A DNA stretch of 64,000 nucleotides from positions 1-64,000 of the forward strand of contig BDSI01000214.1 in the NCBI GenBank assembly GCA_003117195.1. Reading direction: 5' to 3'. A model generated the notes under the pieces. That model had not been told where the DNA came from. It was given only the letters and a program-made list of their open reading frames with translations, and made no database searches. Of the stretch, positions 32,820-45,400 are shown piece by piece. Made by a program: the position numbers and the translations under genes. Source of the stretch: Eudorina sp. 2006-703-Eu-15 (taxonomy: Eukaryota > Chlorophyta > Chlorophyceae > Chlamydomonadales > Volvocaceae). The stretch's first letter is position 1. Each line of letters opens with the position of its first letter.

Positions 32820-35800
32820 TTACGAGACGGCAGCCGCCGCGCCCGATGCTGTGAGAGAAATAGCCGCCTTGACGACCAAGGCGCCCAGCACCGCTGCCAT
32901 CAAGCCTACAAGTACCCAGATCCGACGAGTTGTCTCGTGGACGCGTTGCAGGATCTGTGGATGGAGCAATCGAGGTCGGTGTATGTGCGGCTTCAACGGC
33001 GGAGCGAGGGACATGCATGTTTCTTAGGAATGAATATCTCACGGCTTATATATCTAGCTATCTACTTACGCATACATACGGCAATACGTACGTAAAGCAA
33101 GCACATACACAGTTCTTAGAAACGGCAGTGATGGCCTTTTGGCGCTACGTACTATACCCTCAAAGCACGCACGCACGCGGCTTCTGTCACCTACAAGGCA
33201 GCAGCCTGCCTTCGGCCCCTGCGCCATGCACGCACTGCGGTGTGCATCCATCCCTGCATGCCCCTAGCTAGCTGTCGACACCTACAACACCTACTACCCC
33301 TACTACCCCTACTACACCTGCTACACCTACCTGCGCGTAGCTGAGGTCCGTCTGCTGGATGAGCATGAAGGTCTGCGGAGAGAAGGCCCAGGGTGCCAGC
33401 TTGTTGAGCGCCATCCTCAGCAGCAGGTTGAGCCCCCACAGCGTGCGGCCCAGCACGCTCTGATTGTACTGCGAGCACACCGAAACGGAATAAAGCACGA
33501 GCGATGTCTGTCGATCTCAATCGGAATAGTAAAAGTGACAGTAAGAAGAGTAATAGTGTTTTAATGGAATAAAATAATAGTATACAATATTCGGGACAAT
33601 ATACTATAAACATTACTATGGATAATATAGCGTAATATTATAATATGGTACTATTATATATACAACAATCTCAAACCCGAGCGTGTTTCTCATGACCAAC
33701 CTGATACGGCCCTCCGAAGGTCATCAGTTCCGCCAGTGCTGCCGCCTCTGGAGCGCGACGGGCCTCATACAGCGGCAGGGCGCGACCCAGTTCGCCGTCG
33801 GACTCGTCCAGCGCCTGCGTGGATTGCAGGCAAAGCGTACCGCCACAAAATAAAGCAACAAGAAATTAACGGAATGGAACCTCGTGATGATAAAGCAAAG
33901 GCTGTCATAACGACATCGATGGGCTCGCGGCGTGGGTTCAGCTGCCTGCCGGCGTGCTGCTGTTGGCTGGTCCGCCATACATCGCATTATTGCCAGATCC
34001 GCGCACGGTGCTAAAATTGCGCGGGATCAATTATTTGCACACAGGCAGGGCGCGAGCGAGCTCGCTCGGGCTGACGCCCAGGAGCTGAGGCGATCGACAC
34101 GCCGTCTTCCGAAGGTAGACAAGCAGGTATGCGGGCTTACCTCCACCGGAGCTGCACGCAGCCGGCGAAGCAACGTCCCGAACGAACCCAGGAATCTTCA
34201 GACCTGCTGGATTCCGTCCTCGCATGCGGTACTCGCATGCAGTACTCGCATGCAGTACTCGCATGCGGTAGCTAGGATGGATTCCCGTGGCGGCCGGGCA
34301 CGGAGGAATAACCCCAATCAACGGCGGGTCAGGACCACCGATCGTTCCGCTGACTGCATATTTGCCTGCCTAGCGCGTGTATGTATCGATCGATTGGTAG
34401 CCATGCATGCGGCCGCGGGCGTGAAGAGCAAGCAAACTACTAAAACTACTACATGCGTACATATCAAGTAAGCGTGTCGTCAGCAGTGTATTGCGTGTAC
34501 GTACAGCACGACCGTACGTGCCAGTTCCTTGCCCCAATAGCACATCGCCCCCCGCTGTACGTGGCAGCAGGAGATTGTCAGATAGTGCCTGAGCATCCGC
34601 TAGGTTGGCCTTTGGGCCATGCAGGAGCAGACAAAGTCTTACCTTCTCGAGATCCTGGGACGACAGTGCACGTGCTTAGCAATGTATGTGTATGGTGGTG
34701 CAGGTGCAGGGCCGTACAGTCTACGAGCGACACCTCCGCTAGTACGTACACCCGCGCGCGCGCCCATCCAAGCAATTATTATTAGCTCAATCAACCTCAT
34801 GCACGCACGCACGCACGCACGCACCCGCACGAGTCCCATCACGTCCAGCAAAGCGCTGTTGACACCTTGGGCCAGATCGGGAGGAAAGCAGTGGACCGCG
34901 TCGCCCACGAGTGCAACGCCACAAGCGGCGCTGCCAACCGCAACGGCGGTGTTATTAGCAACGCCGCCGGCGGCGGAGCTGTCGTCGCCCCCCGCGACCG
35001 CCGGCTGAGGCGACGCGCGCTGCTGTCCTTGCTGCTGATGATGAATGTCAGTCCGCCGGCGCAGTGCAGGGTCGGGCAGCACGGCGGTGAAATGCCGCAG
35101 GTACTGCGGCCGAGGAAAGACCCCACCACGGGACGCCGCAGCAGCGTCGAGCTGCTTTTCTGATAGGAGGGAGCGGATGTCCAGCTGCGGAAAGGATTCC
35201 TGGCGGGTCCCCCGTGGAGAGGGCGAGCGCAGGGGGAAGACGGCGGCACAGTGTTGTGACAATCATTATTCTAACCAAAAGCAGCAAAAGATGAAACGTT
35301 GGCAGACAACTGAACCACGCTGAAACAAACGCCTGCATGCTCCGTGTCGTACTATCACGACGTCAACAAACGCGTGCTCAATAAATGTCGTTAAGAGTTG
35401 TGTGCAGCGGTCCAACCCATCCTGTCGGCACGCGCGCACAGGCCTGGAAACGTGCGCGTGAAGGCCGCCGTCCGTAGAACATTGCCTCGCGCGAAGGTAG
35501 GGTTACTACCAACTGACCCAGCCACGCAGTTTCTGGTTCGTTTCTGGGTCTGTTTTACCCTTAGCCCGAATTTAGGTTTGTGCAAGCCTTAATCGAGTGC
35601 AATCCTCAATCAAGTGAAGCAGTCCGTGGAGAGAGGAGCCCCAGCTAGATAGCAGGACCATTTGCTGGCGTGTGTGCTCAATCATGCTCAGGTTCAGTAA
35701 CGTGTACGATGCACTAGCAGTAGTTGTGAATGGTTGGGAATTGCATGCGCGGCTTCTGAAAGAAATTTCTCGTCAACAGCATCTAAGCATTTTGTAGATC

Positions 35801-38516
35801 CACCAGACACAATCAAAGTTCAAGGCGCCGCCCTTGGCCTGGGGCCATACATGGCCTGCCGTGTCAACCCTTCCTGTTCTCCTTATCGTGCATCAGCTGC
35901 ACTGCCGATGCCTACCACGACCCACATGCAGCCCATAACACGCCTTTAGTCGGTATCTAGCGTCGGCGACCTACCTGCACCTGCACTACAATCCGGGCCG
36001 CCTTGAACGCCCTGTACGGCACCCGCCGTTAGTTAGTTGTGAACCCCGCCGCCGCTCCCACCTACCTGCAAGAAGTCCCCAAGCTCGCGTCCTGTGGTGA
36101 GGGTCCAGACATGGTGGTCCGGCGGCTGAATGATGTTGGCCGTGCGAGGCGCGGAGGGGTCGGCGTAGGGCAGAAGCCCCAGGCGCATCACACGCTGACG
36201 CGGCGCCTCGACGCCCGTGATGGCGGCCATCCGGGAGTTCTGCAGGACGCCCGCCGGCTCCGCACCCCCGCCGCCGCCACCGTGCGTCGCCTCTCCGGCA
36301 GCATCTGCCGCACCGCGCGTCTTGTGGACCTCCCGCTGCTCGCCCTTGAGCCGGAATCGCGGGTTGGGCGGCAGGGACAGGACCTTGTACCGCAGGCCTG
36401 CGGCTGGCGAGTCCAGCACCACGGGCGCGAAGTCCTCGGCCGCGCGCCCCGCCCCGGGCGCCCAGGCCTCCAGCGCGCGCCGTACCTCACTGCGCATCCC
36501 GTCAGCGCCCACAAGCAGCCGCGGCGCGAACCGAATGTCCTGGCCGGTGGCGGTGTCCCGGGCGTGCACGACGATGGGCTGATGAGGCGGACCAGGGGGT
36601 TCGCCACCGCCGCTGCGCGGCGTGCCGCCCTGCGCCAGCTGTATCTCCGTCACCTGCATGCTGGTGAGGAGCCGCACACGGCCGTCGTTCTGGGCTGCGT
36701 CAAGGCCGCTGAGTAGAGACGCCAGGAAGGAACGCCGAGGCAGCAACACAGTTAAACGAGTTGAATCCTGAGAGGGTCACAAGGTTACAGAAATTGGATC
36801 ACAAGGTTACAGAAATTGGGTCACAAGGTTACAGAAATTGAAACGGCACGAAGGCACGGAATTTAAGAAGGCACACGAATTTCACAAGGCACGGAGTGGT
36901 GAGGAAAAGGTTGTAACGAATTCCGAAGGATAGATACGGAGTTTTGAAGTTATGAAAATGCCGAGCTGCAAAGGGTGCGGAGTTTCAAAGGCACGGTGTT
37001 TTCAGACGTGGCATGGTCACCGAGGTCCCGTGCATCGGCAGGTGCGGGTACCATTGTTGTAAAGCCGGGTTACAGTATAAGTCCCTACAATTGACCCTGC
37101 ACAGCATCTCGAGAAACCTTTGGCAGCGTGGCACACGGCTTGCCTGAACCCGCTGATGACCAGCCTGCTCGAGATCATGCTCACCAGCTACTTATATTAT
37201 TACGCACGTTGGCTGTACCCAACCACGACGACGCCGGTCTAACTCCTGGGCCCCATCAATCTGCCCCTGTAGCCCCTGACTCACTAACCTTCATTGCGAA
37301 ACCCTGCTCGGTGTAGGTCAGGTCTGGCGTGACCTGCGCTGGGCGCGAGATACGAAATATATACCCGTCAGGTCACAGCGGCCGTCGGACGGACCGCCGC
37401 GCGACTGATAAGGGAAGGGGCCAACCCCCTGCCTGTCGTGCCAACATCACCGCATACGACAGTTCGTTAAACCTGAACTACGGGCTGTCACCAATGAGTG
37501 CTGCCTGGAGGGGTCCGCCGTAACCTGCCTGACGACCTAGCCTTACACGGTTGCGTGCTGCAGCCTCACACTCACTAAAAAGCAGGGCGGTACGAAGCTG
37601 ATCAGCAGGCCACTGCGAGCGAGGACCCCGCTCCGTTAAGTGGCAATCGTGCGTGCTTGCATGTTACAGTTCTAAGATGTCAGTTGCAGTTCACATGCAC
37701 TCCCGACCTTGAAAACGCAGCTGCCTGCAGCCGCCTGCACGGGCCGGCAGCGTGCATGGGCCGGCAGCCGTAGCATGTACTACATTCAGGATCGTTGGTG
37801 CGTGCCCAAAACGCTTACTACCTTCGCGATTCGCAAATTAGTGCTGAGGACTCCTGCCGCCTCCATCGCAGCCGTCACTCCCGCCGCATCCGTCAGCGAC
37901 CGCCCGCGCCCATCTATCATGTAGACGTACGATTTCTCAGAGTCCTCGACATCTGGGAGCGAGCGGGGGCGGGGGGGGCACACGTACGTGTTCTTGTCCT
38001 CGAAGCGGTACGTAGTGATATTGGTTCCTGGCTTGTGGTCATGTGCCGTGGCATCCTGAGTGCGGCGATTGGCGTAATCCCTCACTCACCAATGGATGCG
38101 CGCTTTTCAAGTACCACTATGCGCCGCCATTCGGGTCGCTGAGCCAGCAGCAGCGCGGTGCCGAGACCCGCAGGCCCCGCGCCCACTATGAGCGCGTCGC
38201 ATGGCTCGGGTGCCTGTGCCTGCTGCGAGTTTGTAGCTGGCGAATGGCTTGCTGCTGGTGTGGCTGCTTGGGGCACGGGAAGCTTTCTGAGGGCGTGTTG
38301 TGAGGAGCTGTGCTGCACACGGTGCCAGGGGTGCTGTCGGGTGTCGCGCCACGTAGCCCGCACAGTAAGGCGTCGGTAAGTATTGTGAGTGTGGAATGTT
38401 GAAGCAAGGCACATGTCATGATTACGGGGCGGTGCGTTCAGCAGGTAACTTCGTCTCGAGTTGGGACGATGGACTGGGTTGGCTCCAGTTGATTTGAGAA
38501 CGAGCCCCGGTGGCAT
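32820..38516 (-). CDS. FAD-dependent monooxygenase, kynurenine 3-monooxygenase-like, membrane-anchored
   Basis: An aromatic-hydroxylase-type flavoprotein. Eight exons in transcription order: 38516-38090, 37952-37822, 37333-37289, 36767-36066, 35199-34831, 33814-33701, 33468-33331, 32954-32820; 2061 bp, 686 aa, all introns phase 0 except the first. Residues 1-105 are basic and Ser/Ala-rich, like an organellar presequence; an alternative start is the ATG at 38414. FAD dinucleotide motif GAGPAG at 112-117; KSYVYMIDGRG follows in exon 2; LLVGADGMRSEVRR (GADG 288-291) is the second FAD/NAD(P)H motif; GDAVHCFPPDLAQG (534-547) is the GD motif with the PPDxxQGxNSALxDV block of this family. The last exon gives a hydrophobic helix (about 653-676) as a C-terminal anchor. 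A His/Gln/Ala-rich insert precedes the GD motif. Substrate is unknown; kynurenine is only the nearest family guess. Confidence 0.85.
36775..36840. repeat. 22-bp tandem repeat, three copies
   Basis: Three near-identical units of GGTCACAAGGTTACAGAAAT plus two bases, directly upstream (in the transcript) of the exon 4 acceptor of the monooxygenase gene. Confidence 0.9.
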
Positions 38517-38990
38517 GACCACGTTCGACAGGAGGCGCCAGTACGTATAACAGAGCAATTCCGCGTGTGCCTCTCGGGCACTTGTAAGGTGAGTTGACGA
38601 CGAGTTGAAGAGATCCGACCAAGAGATTCAATTATGAAATGTACATGGGGCACTCCATAGATCTGATGGAACGTATGCTTGTGAGCTTGCCATTGAACGT
38701 CCTCAGTTTCAGGGAAGCAGCTTTGGAATCCTGCCGCAACGATCCTACTACAAAGTTGCTCAGGTACACCGTCAAACACAAAACACAAAATGAAATCCTT
38801 TTGTGAAGCAACCATAACAACCATAATTGAGATGTTATCTAAGATTGAACATCACCTTGAATTATTCGGAGTCCAGTCGAACAGGGCCGTCGCAATGCGG
38901 CAGGCCAAGCCGCTCCGTCCAAGCAACTGTGACTGGAAATGGTGACAGCCAACTGTCCATCCTAAAGTACTTGTTTGTTTCTTTATGTTT

Positions 38991-39130
38991 ATGAATGAAT
39001 GAACGTTACAGCGGACCCCATAAGGGATTAACGGTGTATCAAGGCGGCAACACCTCAACGCCGTGAATAAAAAACACATCGGGCCATGACCCCACCCAGA
39101 CAGACACCGAAGCAAGCAAAAGCGCATGTG
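38991..39130 (-). mobile_element. Retroposon 3'-end fragment with CATT tail (copy B)
   Basis: Minus-strand copy of the element at 41190-41490. Shared pieces, read on the minus strand: TGCTTGCTTCGGT, TGGGTGGGGTCATGGCCCG, GGCGTTGAGGTGT, TACACCG, GGGGTCCGCTGTAACG and CATT repeats. It may extend further right. Confidence 0.7.
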
Positions 39131-39821
39131 TATGTTCGAACAGCTTGCCCGTGCTGCCCGTCGTGCGTGCCACCCTGGCCGCCCCATCCACGCGTGCTCG
39201 GGCATCATTCAGCTCCGTCCGTTCAGCAGAACGAATGCAGGGGGGGTGGTAACACCAATGTGGTCCCGGCCCACTTCATCGCCGTGTCTATCTCAACGGA
39301 TCACAGCGCACCCCTGGTAAAGAGGGTGCGATGATAAGGCCCAGTGGCGAATGATCCTTGACCGCCGGGCTTGACAGCCCGGCGGGCTGAGTGACGTCCG
39401 AACAGAGAGGCATGGGAGCATGCTGCGTGGGACATACATACAATGAGGCCCAAGGCCTACCCTACCGCCGTTTCGTTCCGCGGCGGCAGGCATTGGCCGG
39501 GACATGTACACGGGCGGTAGGTTTGGCAGTTTGGGCCCGGCCCTACCTGGGCCCAGGGCCGGTGACTGCAGAACTCGCCAGGTGTACGTACGGCAGGCGC
39601 CCTTTTCACCCATGGCACACCCCATTCAGCCACAGCACGGTGACTGCTGCTCGCGGCTGATTGCACGTACGCGTATGTAGGGGTTTATGTTCTGGGACTG
39701 CGGAGGGCCATATGCATTGCACCGCTCAGGGAGTTTCAAGGCCCCGTGTCAATGTTGCTATATTTAATTTACGGACCAAAAATCCGAAAACGTTTTACTA
39801 GCCTTCCGGGACCCCACTTGG

Positions 39822-39898
39822 CGGGGAGGGGGCTGGACCGAACCGCGGATCCCTGGACATACAACAGGCCAATGTCTTTCCCATTAGACGACCCCCCC
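39822..39898 (-). other. tRNA-like segment, probably degenerate or SINE head
   Basis: On the minus strand it starts GGGGGGTCGTCTAATGGGAA (D-arm/A-box-like), contains GGTTCGGTCC (B-box-like, one base short) and ends with a C-rich strand that can pair with the G-rich start, followed by GCCA. The anticodon stem and T-stem do not form properly, so it is not annotated as a tRNA gene. Confidence 0.25.
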
Positions 39899-40924
39899 TG
39901 TACTCTGCAATGTATCTGACTCATGTTATCCTCCTATATGCATCCGAGGAAAACGCCACTATCTAGTCCCTTCAAGACTGACGATTGGCACCGGTGATGC
40001 CCATGAATGATTGCGGCTTAGACACGGCAGGAGAGAAGCGACTATAGTTTCTAAGCTAGGTTCTGAACGGCAGCCTTTCGGCTGTTGGTTGTTAGTTATG
40101 CCCTGGTGACCCGGATCACCGGCTTTCACTGTTCGGCATTCTGCCTTCACTTTACGATCTTTGCTGTTCGCAAACTTTTCCCCGCCTCCCCCCCCCCCCC
40201 TCGGCAGAGACAGCAGTGACTTCGGCGGACGATGGTGCAGGACTGGACGGGCCAAGCGCGCCCGGCGCCATGCCTAGAGCGCTGCGTGCCTAGGTGTCTT
40301 GCCCCGCGGGGTAGTTGGTCGCCGAGGTGCCGCTGGCCCTTTTGTGGGTGTAAAGCTATGGTTGCGAGGCCCAGTTGCTTGGGTGCGCGTGGCCGGCTCC
40401 TGTCGTTGCACCGCTGGTGCTGTGCTCGGGTGTGTGTCCGTGTGCTTTCGTGCGCCCCGCGGGGCTCTGTCTTGGACGGCGCCTGTGGCGCCTGAACCGC
40501 GCTTTTATGCGCGCGCTTGGCTTGTGGTCGCTTTGCGCCCAGCAGAGCTGCAGTGTAAAGGCCCAATCCTAAGCCGCTGTGTTGCCACCATTCCCGGCGC
40601 CGGAGCCTCATGATCGACAGCCGAATAGAAGGCTAGAGTTCAGAAATCCCTGTCGTGGCTGTGGTGGCAGTGGTCCTGCTGTCGGAGTCGAAGATGACCG
40701 AAACACTTGAAAATATTCCCGTCCTGTCCATAGGATCTTTATCTCCTGGCGCCCAGCAGCAGGGAGGCCCCCAAAATCGGACCTGTCAAGGGTTTTGGGG
40801 CCACTGGCGGCGTGCGACAGGCCGGAGTGTGGTAGTGTGGGCCCGGGGAGTGTTTCGGTGCACTTGGGGAGCCTGTCCGGAGCGCCATGGTGGCGTTAGT
40901 TCATTTAGGCAGTGTATGGTGAGG

Positions 40925-40992
40925 AAGCCTCGGCTGTCGCCGGGGCTGTCACCGATGACCCGCGGGGTCCGCTGTAACATCCTAATAATAGG
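40925..40992 (+). mobile_element. Retroposon 3'-end fragment, TAACATCCTAATAATA type
   Basis: CCTCGGCTGTCGCCGGGGC, TGTCACCGATGACCCGCGGG and GTCCGCTGTAACATCC then AATAATA. It shares the GGGGTCCGCTGTAAC end with the CATT-tailed copies but has a different tail. The reverse complement is recognisable in intron 4 of the first protease gene (44155-44215). Confidence 0.65.
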
Positions 40993-41189
40993 CCGGAATC
41001 TTGCGCAATACTATTTCCCCGTTTGGAGGTTGCAACACTGTCATCATCAGCAGTTTTCCAGGCCGACTCTGCCAAAAGGACGCGTTGAAGCAACGCGCCA
41101 CGATGCTGCCGGCGTTCCAGTGCGGCAGGCGAGGGCCGGGAAATACGTATGCACCCAGCACGTCTCACGGCGGCAGGGCACGTCTCATC

Positions 41190-41490
41190 ACGGCGGTGGT
41201 AGCTGGGTGATGGGGTGCCTGTGTGGGCGACCTTCCCTGTGCTTGGCTTTATCCACTTCTGGGGGTTCTACCTTCTGCTGTGCCTATCCCTTTGGTAGTG
41301 TTGCCCCGCTGCGCGCCTCTGCTTGCTTCGGTTTCTGACTGGGTGGGGTCATGGCCCGGTGTGTTTTTGGGTGCGGCGTTGAGGTGTGGAGGTATCCTGT
41401 CGCCTTGGCGGTGGGGCCTGCTGGGGCTTGCCCTGGTATACACCGGTGATCCCTTTGGGGTTCGTTCATGCATTCATTCATGCCCGCTAG
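41190..41490 (+). mobile_element. Retroposon 3'-end fragment with CATT tail (copy C)
   Basis: The longest recognisable copy of this family in the window. It carries the blocks listed for 38991-39130 in plus orientation, ending TATACACCGGTGATCCC, TTTGGGGTTCG and a short CATT tail. A weaker relative with GCCCCGCTG, TGCCTCTGCGTGCTT lies at about 50315-50350. Confidence 0.65.
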
Positions 41491-42498
41491 GTTATGTTGA
41501 GTCATTCGCCTAGCACGATGTCAGAGGTTGCGCTGAATTGAACTGTCATTATTTCATTCGTCTGTGAGTAATTACCGGGGGCATCGAGTGGGGTAACGTC
41601 GTGCATGTATGCCGACCATCCAAGCAAGAGCGAACACATCATATACGAAAGATCACCGAATGCCTGAATCCGTCATTGTCTGCTTGGGAACGAATAGTAA
41701 CTGCAAAACATTATCTTCATAGTGATTCGGTACGGATAAATGGATTGGGATTCATTTCGTAAAGTTTGGCGGCTCCTCAGTCAAGTCGGCCGCGGGCGGT
41801 TTCAGGCGTAACGGTTTCAGTTGTGAGCCCGCGGCCGCCGCGGTGCTGCACCCCACACATACGCGTGCAAAATAGACACAGATGGGCATTTATACACTAT
41901 GAAAGAATTGAGCAGCGGGACAGGTACCCTTCTTTAGAGGCTTACTATTACGTTATAGATCTGCCACGACGTCTTCGGGGGTAAGCGTGCGTCGTGATAA
42001 AAAATCCTTTGTCGCGTAATAATAACGTTGCACAGAAATTATTTAAGCATTAAAGTAAAATGATCAAGTCATTGCTTACAAATGGTCCGTAATTTTTGCC
42101 TTCTAGTGAATGAAGGTGCCGCCTACCTGTTGCACCAAGGCGGCCGTACACGACTTCTTCTGCAGCCTTTGAATATAAACCCACGGAAAGACCGAAGTGA
42201 TCATTATTTATTCAGGGTCATACGTACATCAAACAATCATTTCTGAGTAGGTTTGGCAGATATCAAACAACGCGAAGGTGCTTTCCTTATTGCCGACATT
42301 TATTTCCTAATTTATGCGCAACCAATACATTCAAACAAACGTACCATATACCTCTTTGAAAACAATTCTATTGTAAGTAATGAAATCATGTCTCTGCCCA
42401 AGGCCTAGCGTCTGTATCGTCATCTGACAGGTTCTGACTAATACATTTTCCCGCCGCAGCTGCGTTTGAGCACGACACAGCAGGCCACGAGTTGCAGA

Positions 42499-45400
42499 AT
42501 GGATCTATTTATCCTTGCCATCTTCCTTGGCAGCATTGTGCGACTAGGAGCGACGCAAGGTGGGTGAATTCAAGTCGGCAGAATCAGTCATGATTAGTAA
42601 GGCGGCGGTTGATGATTGGATGTCGGCCCGCCTGTCTCGCTCCAGCCAACGCCGTGCTAGTCGTTCTTTATCAAGGGAAGGACAACGATCCGGTGCAAAT
42701 AAGGCTGTCGGTATTACATTGTATACTAGTAGTTTACGTTAGTAATCGTTACAAGGTGGACCCGAGTCCCGACCAGGTGTTCCAACGGGCCCAGATAGCT
42801 CGTAGGCGCCTCATCTCACCAACTCCTACCAGGGACTGCGCACCCATCCTCCACCGTCCGCGGGGTGTCACGCAGACATACCGGTCAACACACCAGAGTT
42901 ACCAGTACTGGATTATGTTATACCCGTGCCTCTGTTTGCCGCTTGGCCCCGCCGCACATCGCAGGCGGCTGCCCGTCTGTGCCCGGCTACACCTTCTACC
43001 GGCTCCAGGAGGCCGCCGGTGCCATCACCCTCTCCACCCTGCCATCCCCGGCGACCCTCGCGGACATCGCCGCGGCGTGTGATGCCGGCCCGCCGTGCAA
43101 CGCCTTCGACGCTGCCGGCAACCTCCGCGTGGTCCCCATGGCCCCCGTCTACACGCTCATGGACGGCAGTGCAGTCGACGCGCTGTCTTGTGACGGCACC
43201 TACGTGGCCGCCAGGACCCTCTCTGGCTTGATCATGAAGGTACGCAGTGATGAGGGTGATCAACAGATGGAGTTATTTTTTATTTATCCATCCGATATAA
43301 TATTTTTTCCTCAAGCTTACCGGAGGAAGCTTGCGGCATGACCACGCACATGAGTGAAATATTGTTCGTGTTAGATAAAGCGCGACCCAAACTGTGGGAC
43401 ATCTATCACTGGTGCGCACCTTCCAGCGTGAGGGATTCTAGTGTGGCCCCTCATGTACGCACATATTTCGTTCAAACACGATTATCAGCATCGATTGATC
43501 GACAGCCTTGTTTACAGCACACTGGCGACGCTGCAATGCTGACCTGACCACGCACCCTCGCCCGGCCGTCTTCCCGGCCCTCGCTTTTCCTCCATCCGCC
43601 GCAGCCCGACGTGGATTTCAACTCCGTCCGCAAGGCCGGCGCGAAGAAGGCGCAGGACATGCTGGCTGCTGTCGCCGCTGCTAAGAAGGCACGTTCCATC
43701 TGTCGCATGTCCCTACAATTCACGTGAATTGTTTCATCGTTCATCCGTCATACGATGAACGATACATACATGAGCCGTCGTACATCCGCGGTCATGCATG
43801 AGATCCGCTGTCACTTGCATTCATGTGCCCTGCCTAACACGCCGCACGCACCGCCGTCTGTAGCCAGCCTACATGACGTTTTGGCGACTGACAAAGGTTG
43901 AAACGTCGCCCATCATACGTACGTACCTGTGGCGTACAACCGCCGTACAGGTCGCTGCCAAGCTGCGGGAGAGGGGCACCGACCCGCGGGGCCGGGCGGA
44001 CAAGTTGGCCCCGGCGCTGCTGAAGCAGGCGTTCACAGACACCAACGTGAGTGCCCTTTATGTGCCAGCAGGGGTCCATCAATCGCGCTAGATAGCTGCT
44101 GGTGCATATGTTCGGTAGATTATACTCAATGATAATAGTAACGATAGTAGTGACCTCAATGATGTTACAATAGTGGACCCCGCGAGTCTTCATTCGGTGA
44201 CAGCCGCATCCTCAATCTTGTATGTATGTGTGCATGGTCTTGCTGCAGACACCAATGGCACAGTCAAGCAACATCACTGGGACGTACGGCTACCTCGATG
44301 TCCTGGCGGCGCTGTCGTACCCGGTGTGGGATTCTCGTGCCGTCAACGGGACGTCGTACAGCTACATCAGCCCCGTCAAGAGCCAGGGCAGCTGCGGCTC
44401 GTGCGTTGCGTTTGCCTTGGCAGGCGCTGCCGAGGCCGCAGTCGCTGCAGTCAGCAAAACCGCGACCAACACCAACGACATCTCCGAGCAATGGTGAGTC
44501 TGACGAATGGATGGAGGGCGGTCTGCTGTGCGCCTCGGCTTCCACGGCGTCCGTGCACCGCTCGCTAGCTCGTCAGCCTTTCAGACATACACTGATGATT
44601 GAGGTGCACGCTTATTATCCGTCGTCGCTCGTTTAATCGAGTAATAACCAACAGGATTCCTCTCATGGCCATCCGCCCCGGGCGTGTATCTGTACGCCCT
44701 TTGTATGCCGGCGACGCGTACCTCCTACATCTCCCTACATACGCCTGCCGCTTGCTTGCCGGTGTCCCAACCGCGCCCCATCCACGCCCGCCGTCTGCTG
44801 ATGATGCATAGTGCTAGCGTGATTGCATGTATGTCCGTTGAACGAAGCCCTCTCCTGCTAACATTCATCCCGCGCCACTGCGTGGTATCTGTTGCGTGCT
44901 GCCTCTGTTACATAAACCGCCGCACGCACTTGCTTATCATTATGTATGTAGGCTATTTTCCTGCAATGGCCTCTACTCGCCGAGCTGCAGCACGGGCTGG
45001 TACGCTGGCGCCGCAGCTGACGTGCTGGTCAAGAAAAACATCCCGTACGAGGCCAACTATCCGTACGTCGGTACGACCGGTGGCTGCACGCTGCAGTCGG
45101 CCCCCGAAATTCGAGCAGGAGGCAGCTTCACGCAGATTGCATTCAGCGACATTACACTGGTACGTGCGTGCGTGTGTATGGTCGGTATTCACCGACCATA
45201 ACGTTCATTCATTCATTCACCTAAATTTGTTAACTTTCAAGTAGTCACATTCGGGCTCGGGTGAAGTGTTTGAACAATTCTAGTGAATGGCTGGGCGGAT
45301 CAGATAGATAACAGCACGCACCCAGGTCTACCCGCCCCGCCAAGGACAAAGTTGTCAAATAATATCAAAAGTTGTATCAATCAAATCGCTCGGCTGGTCC

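Larger units (their letters stand above)
38517..42498. other. Intergenic between divergent monooxygenase and protease genes; retroposon-rich
   Basis: The two flanking genes diverge, so both promoters should lie here, but no core elements could be singled out. Retroposon fragments occupy 38991-39130, 40925-40992 and 41190-41490. A tRNA-like segment is at 39822-39898. The GC-rich stretch 40200-40640 contains long frames without domains; the AT-richer 41700-42480 shows nothing recognisable. Confidence 0.55.

Noticed and set aside
34031..34321. Minus-strand ORF with SPSELARALPV, resembling a monooxygenase segment
   Set aside because: Exon 5 joins exon 6 in phase 0 with the expected family sequence (LLDVMGL then ALDESDGEL); inserting this ORF would add a stop codon.
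39822..39898. Functional tRNA gene
   Set aside because: The anticodon and T stems do not pair properly and the B box is one base short, so only a tRNA-like call is kept.
40655..41338. 227-codon plus-strand ORF
   Set aside because: It overlaps retroposon fragments 40925-40992 and 41190-41490 and shows no domain or splice structure.
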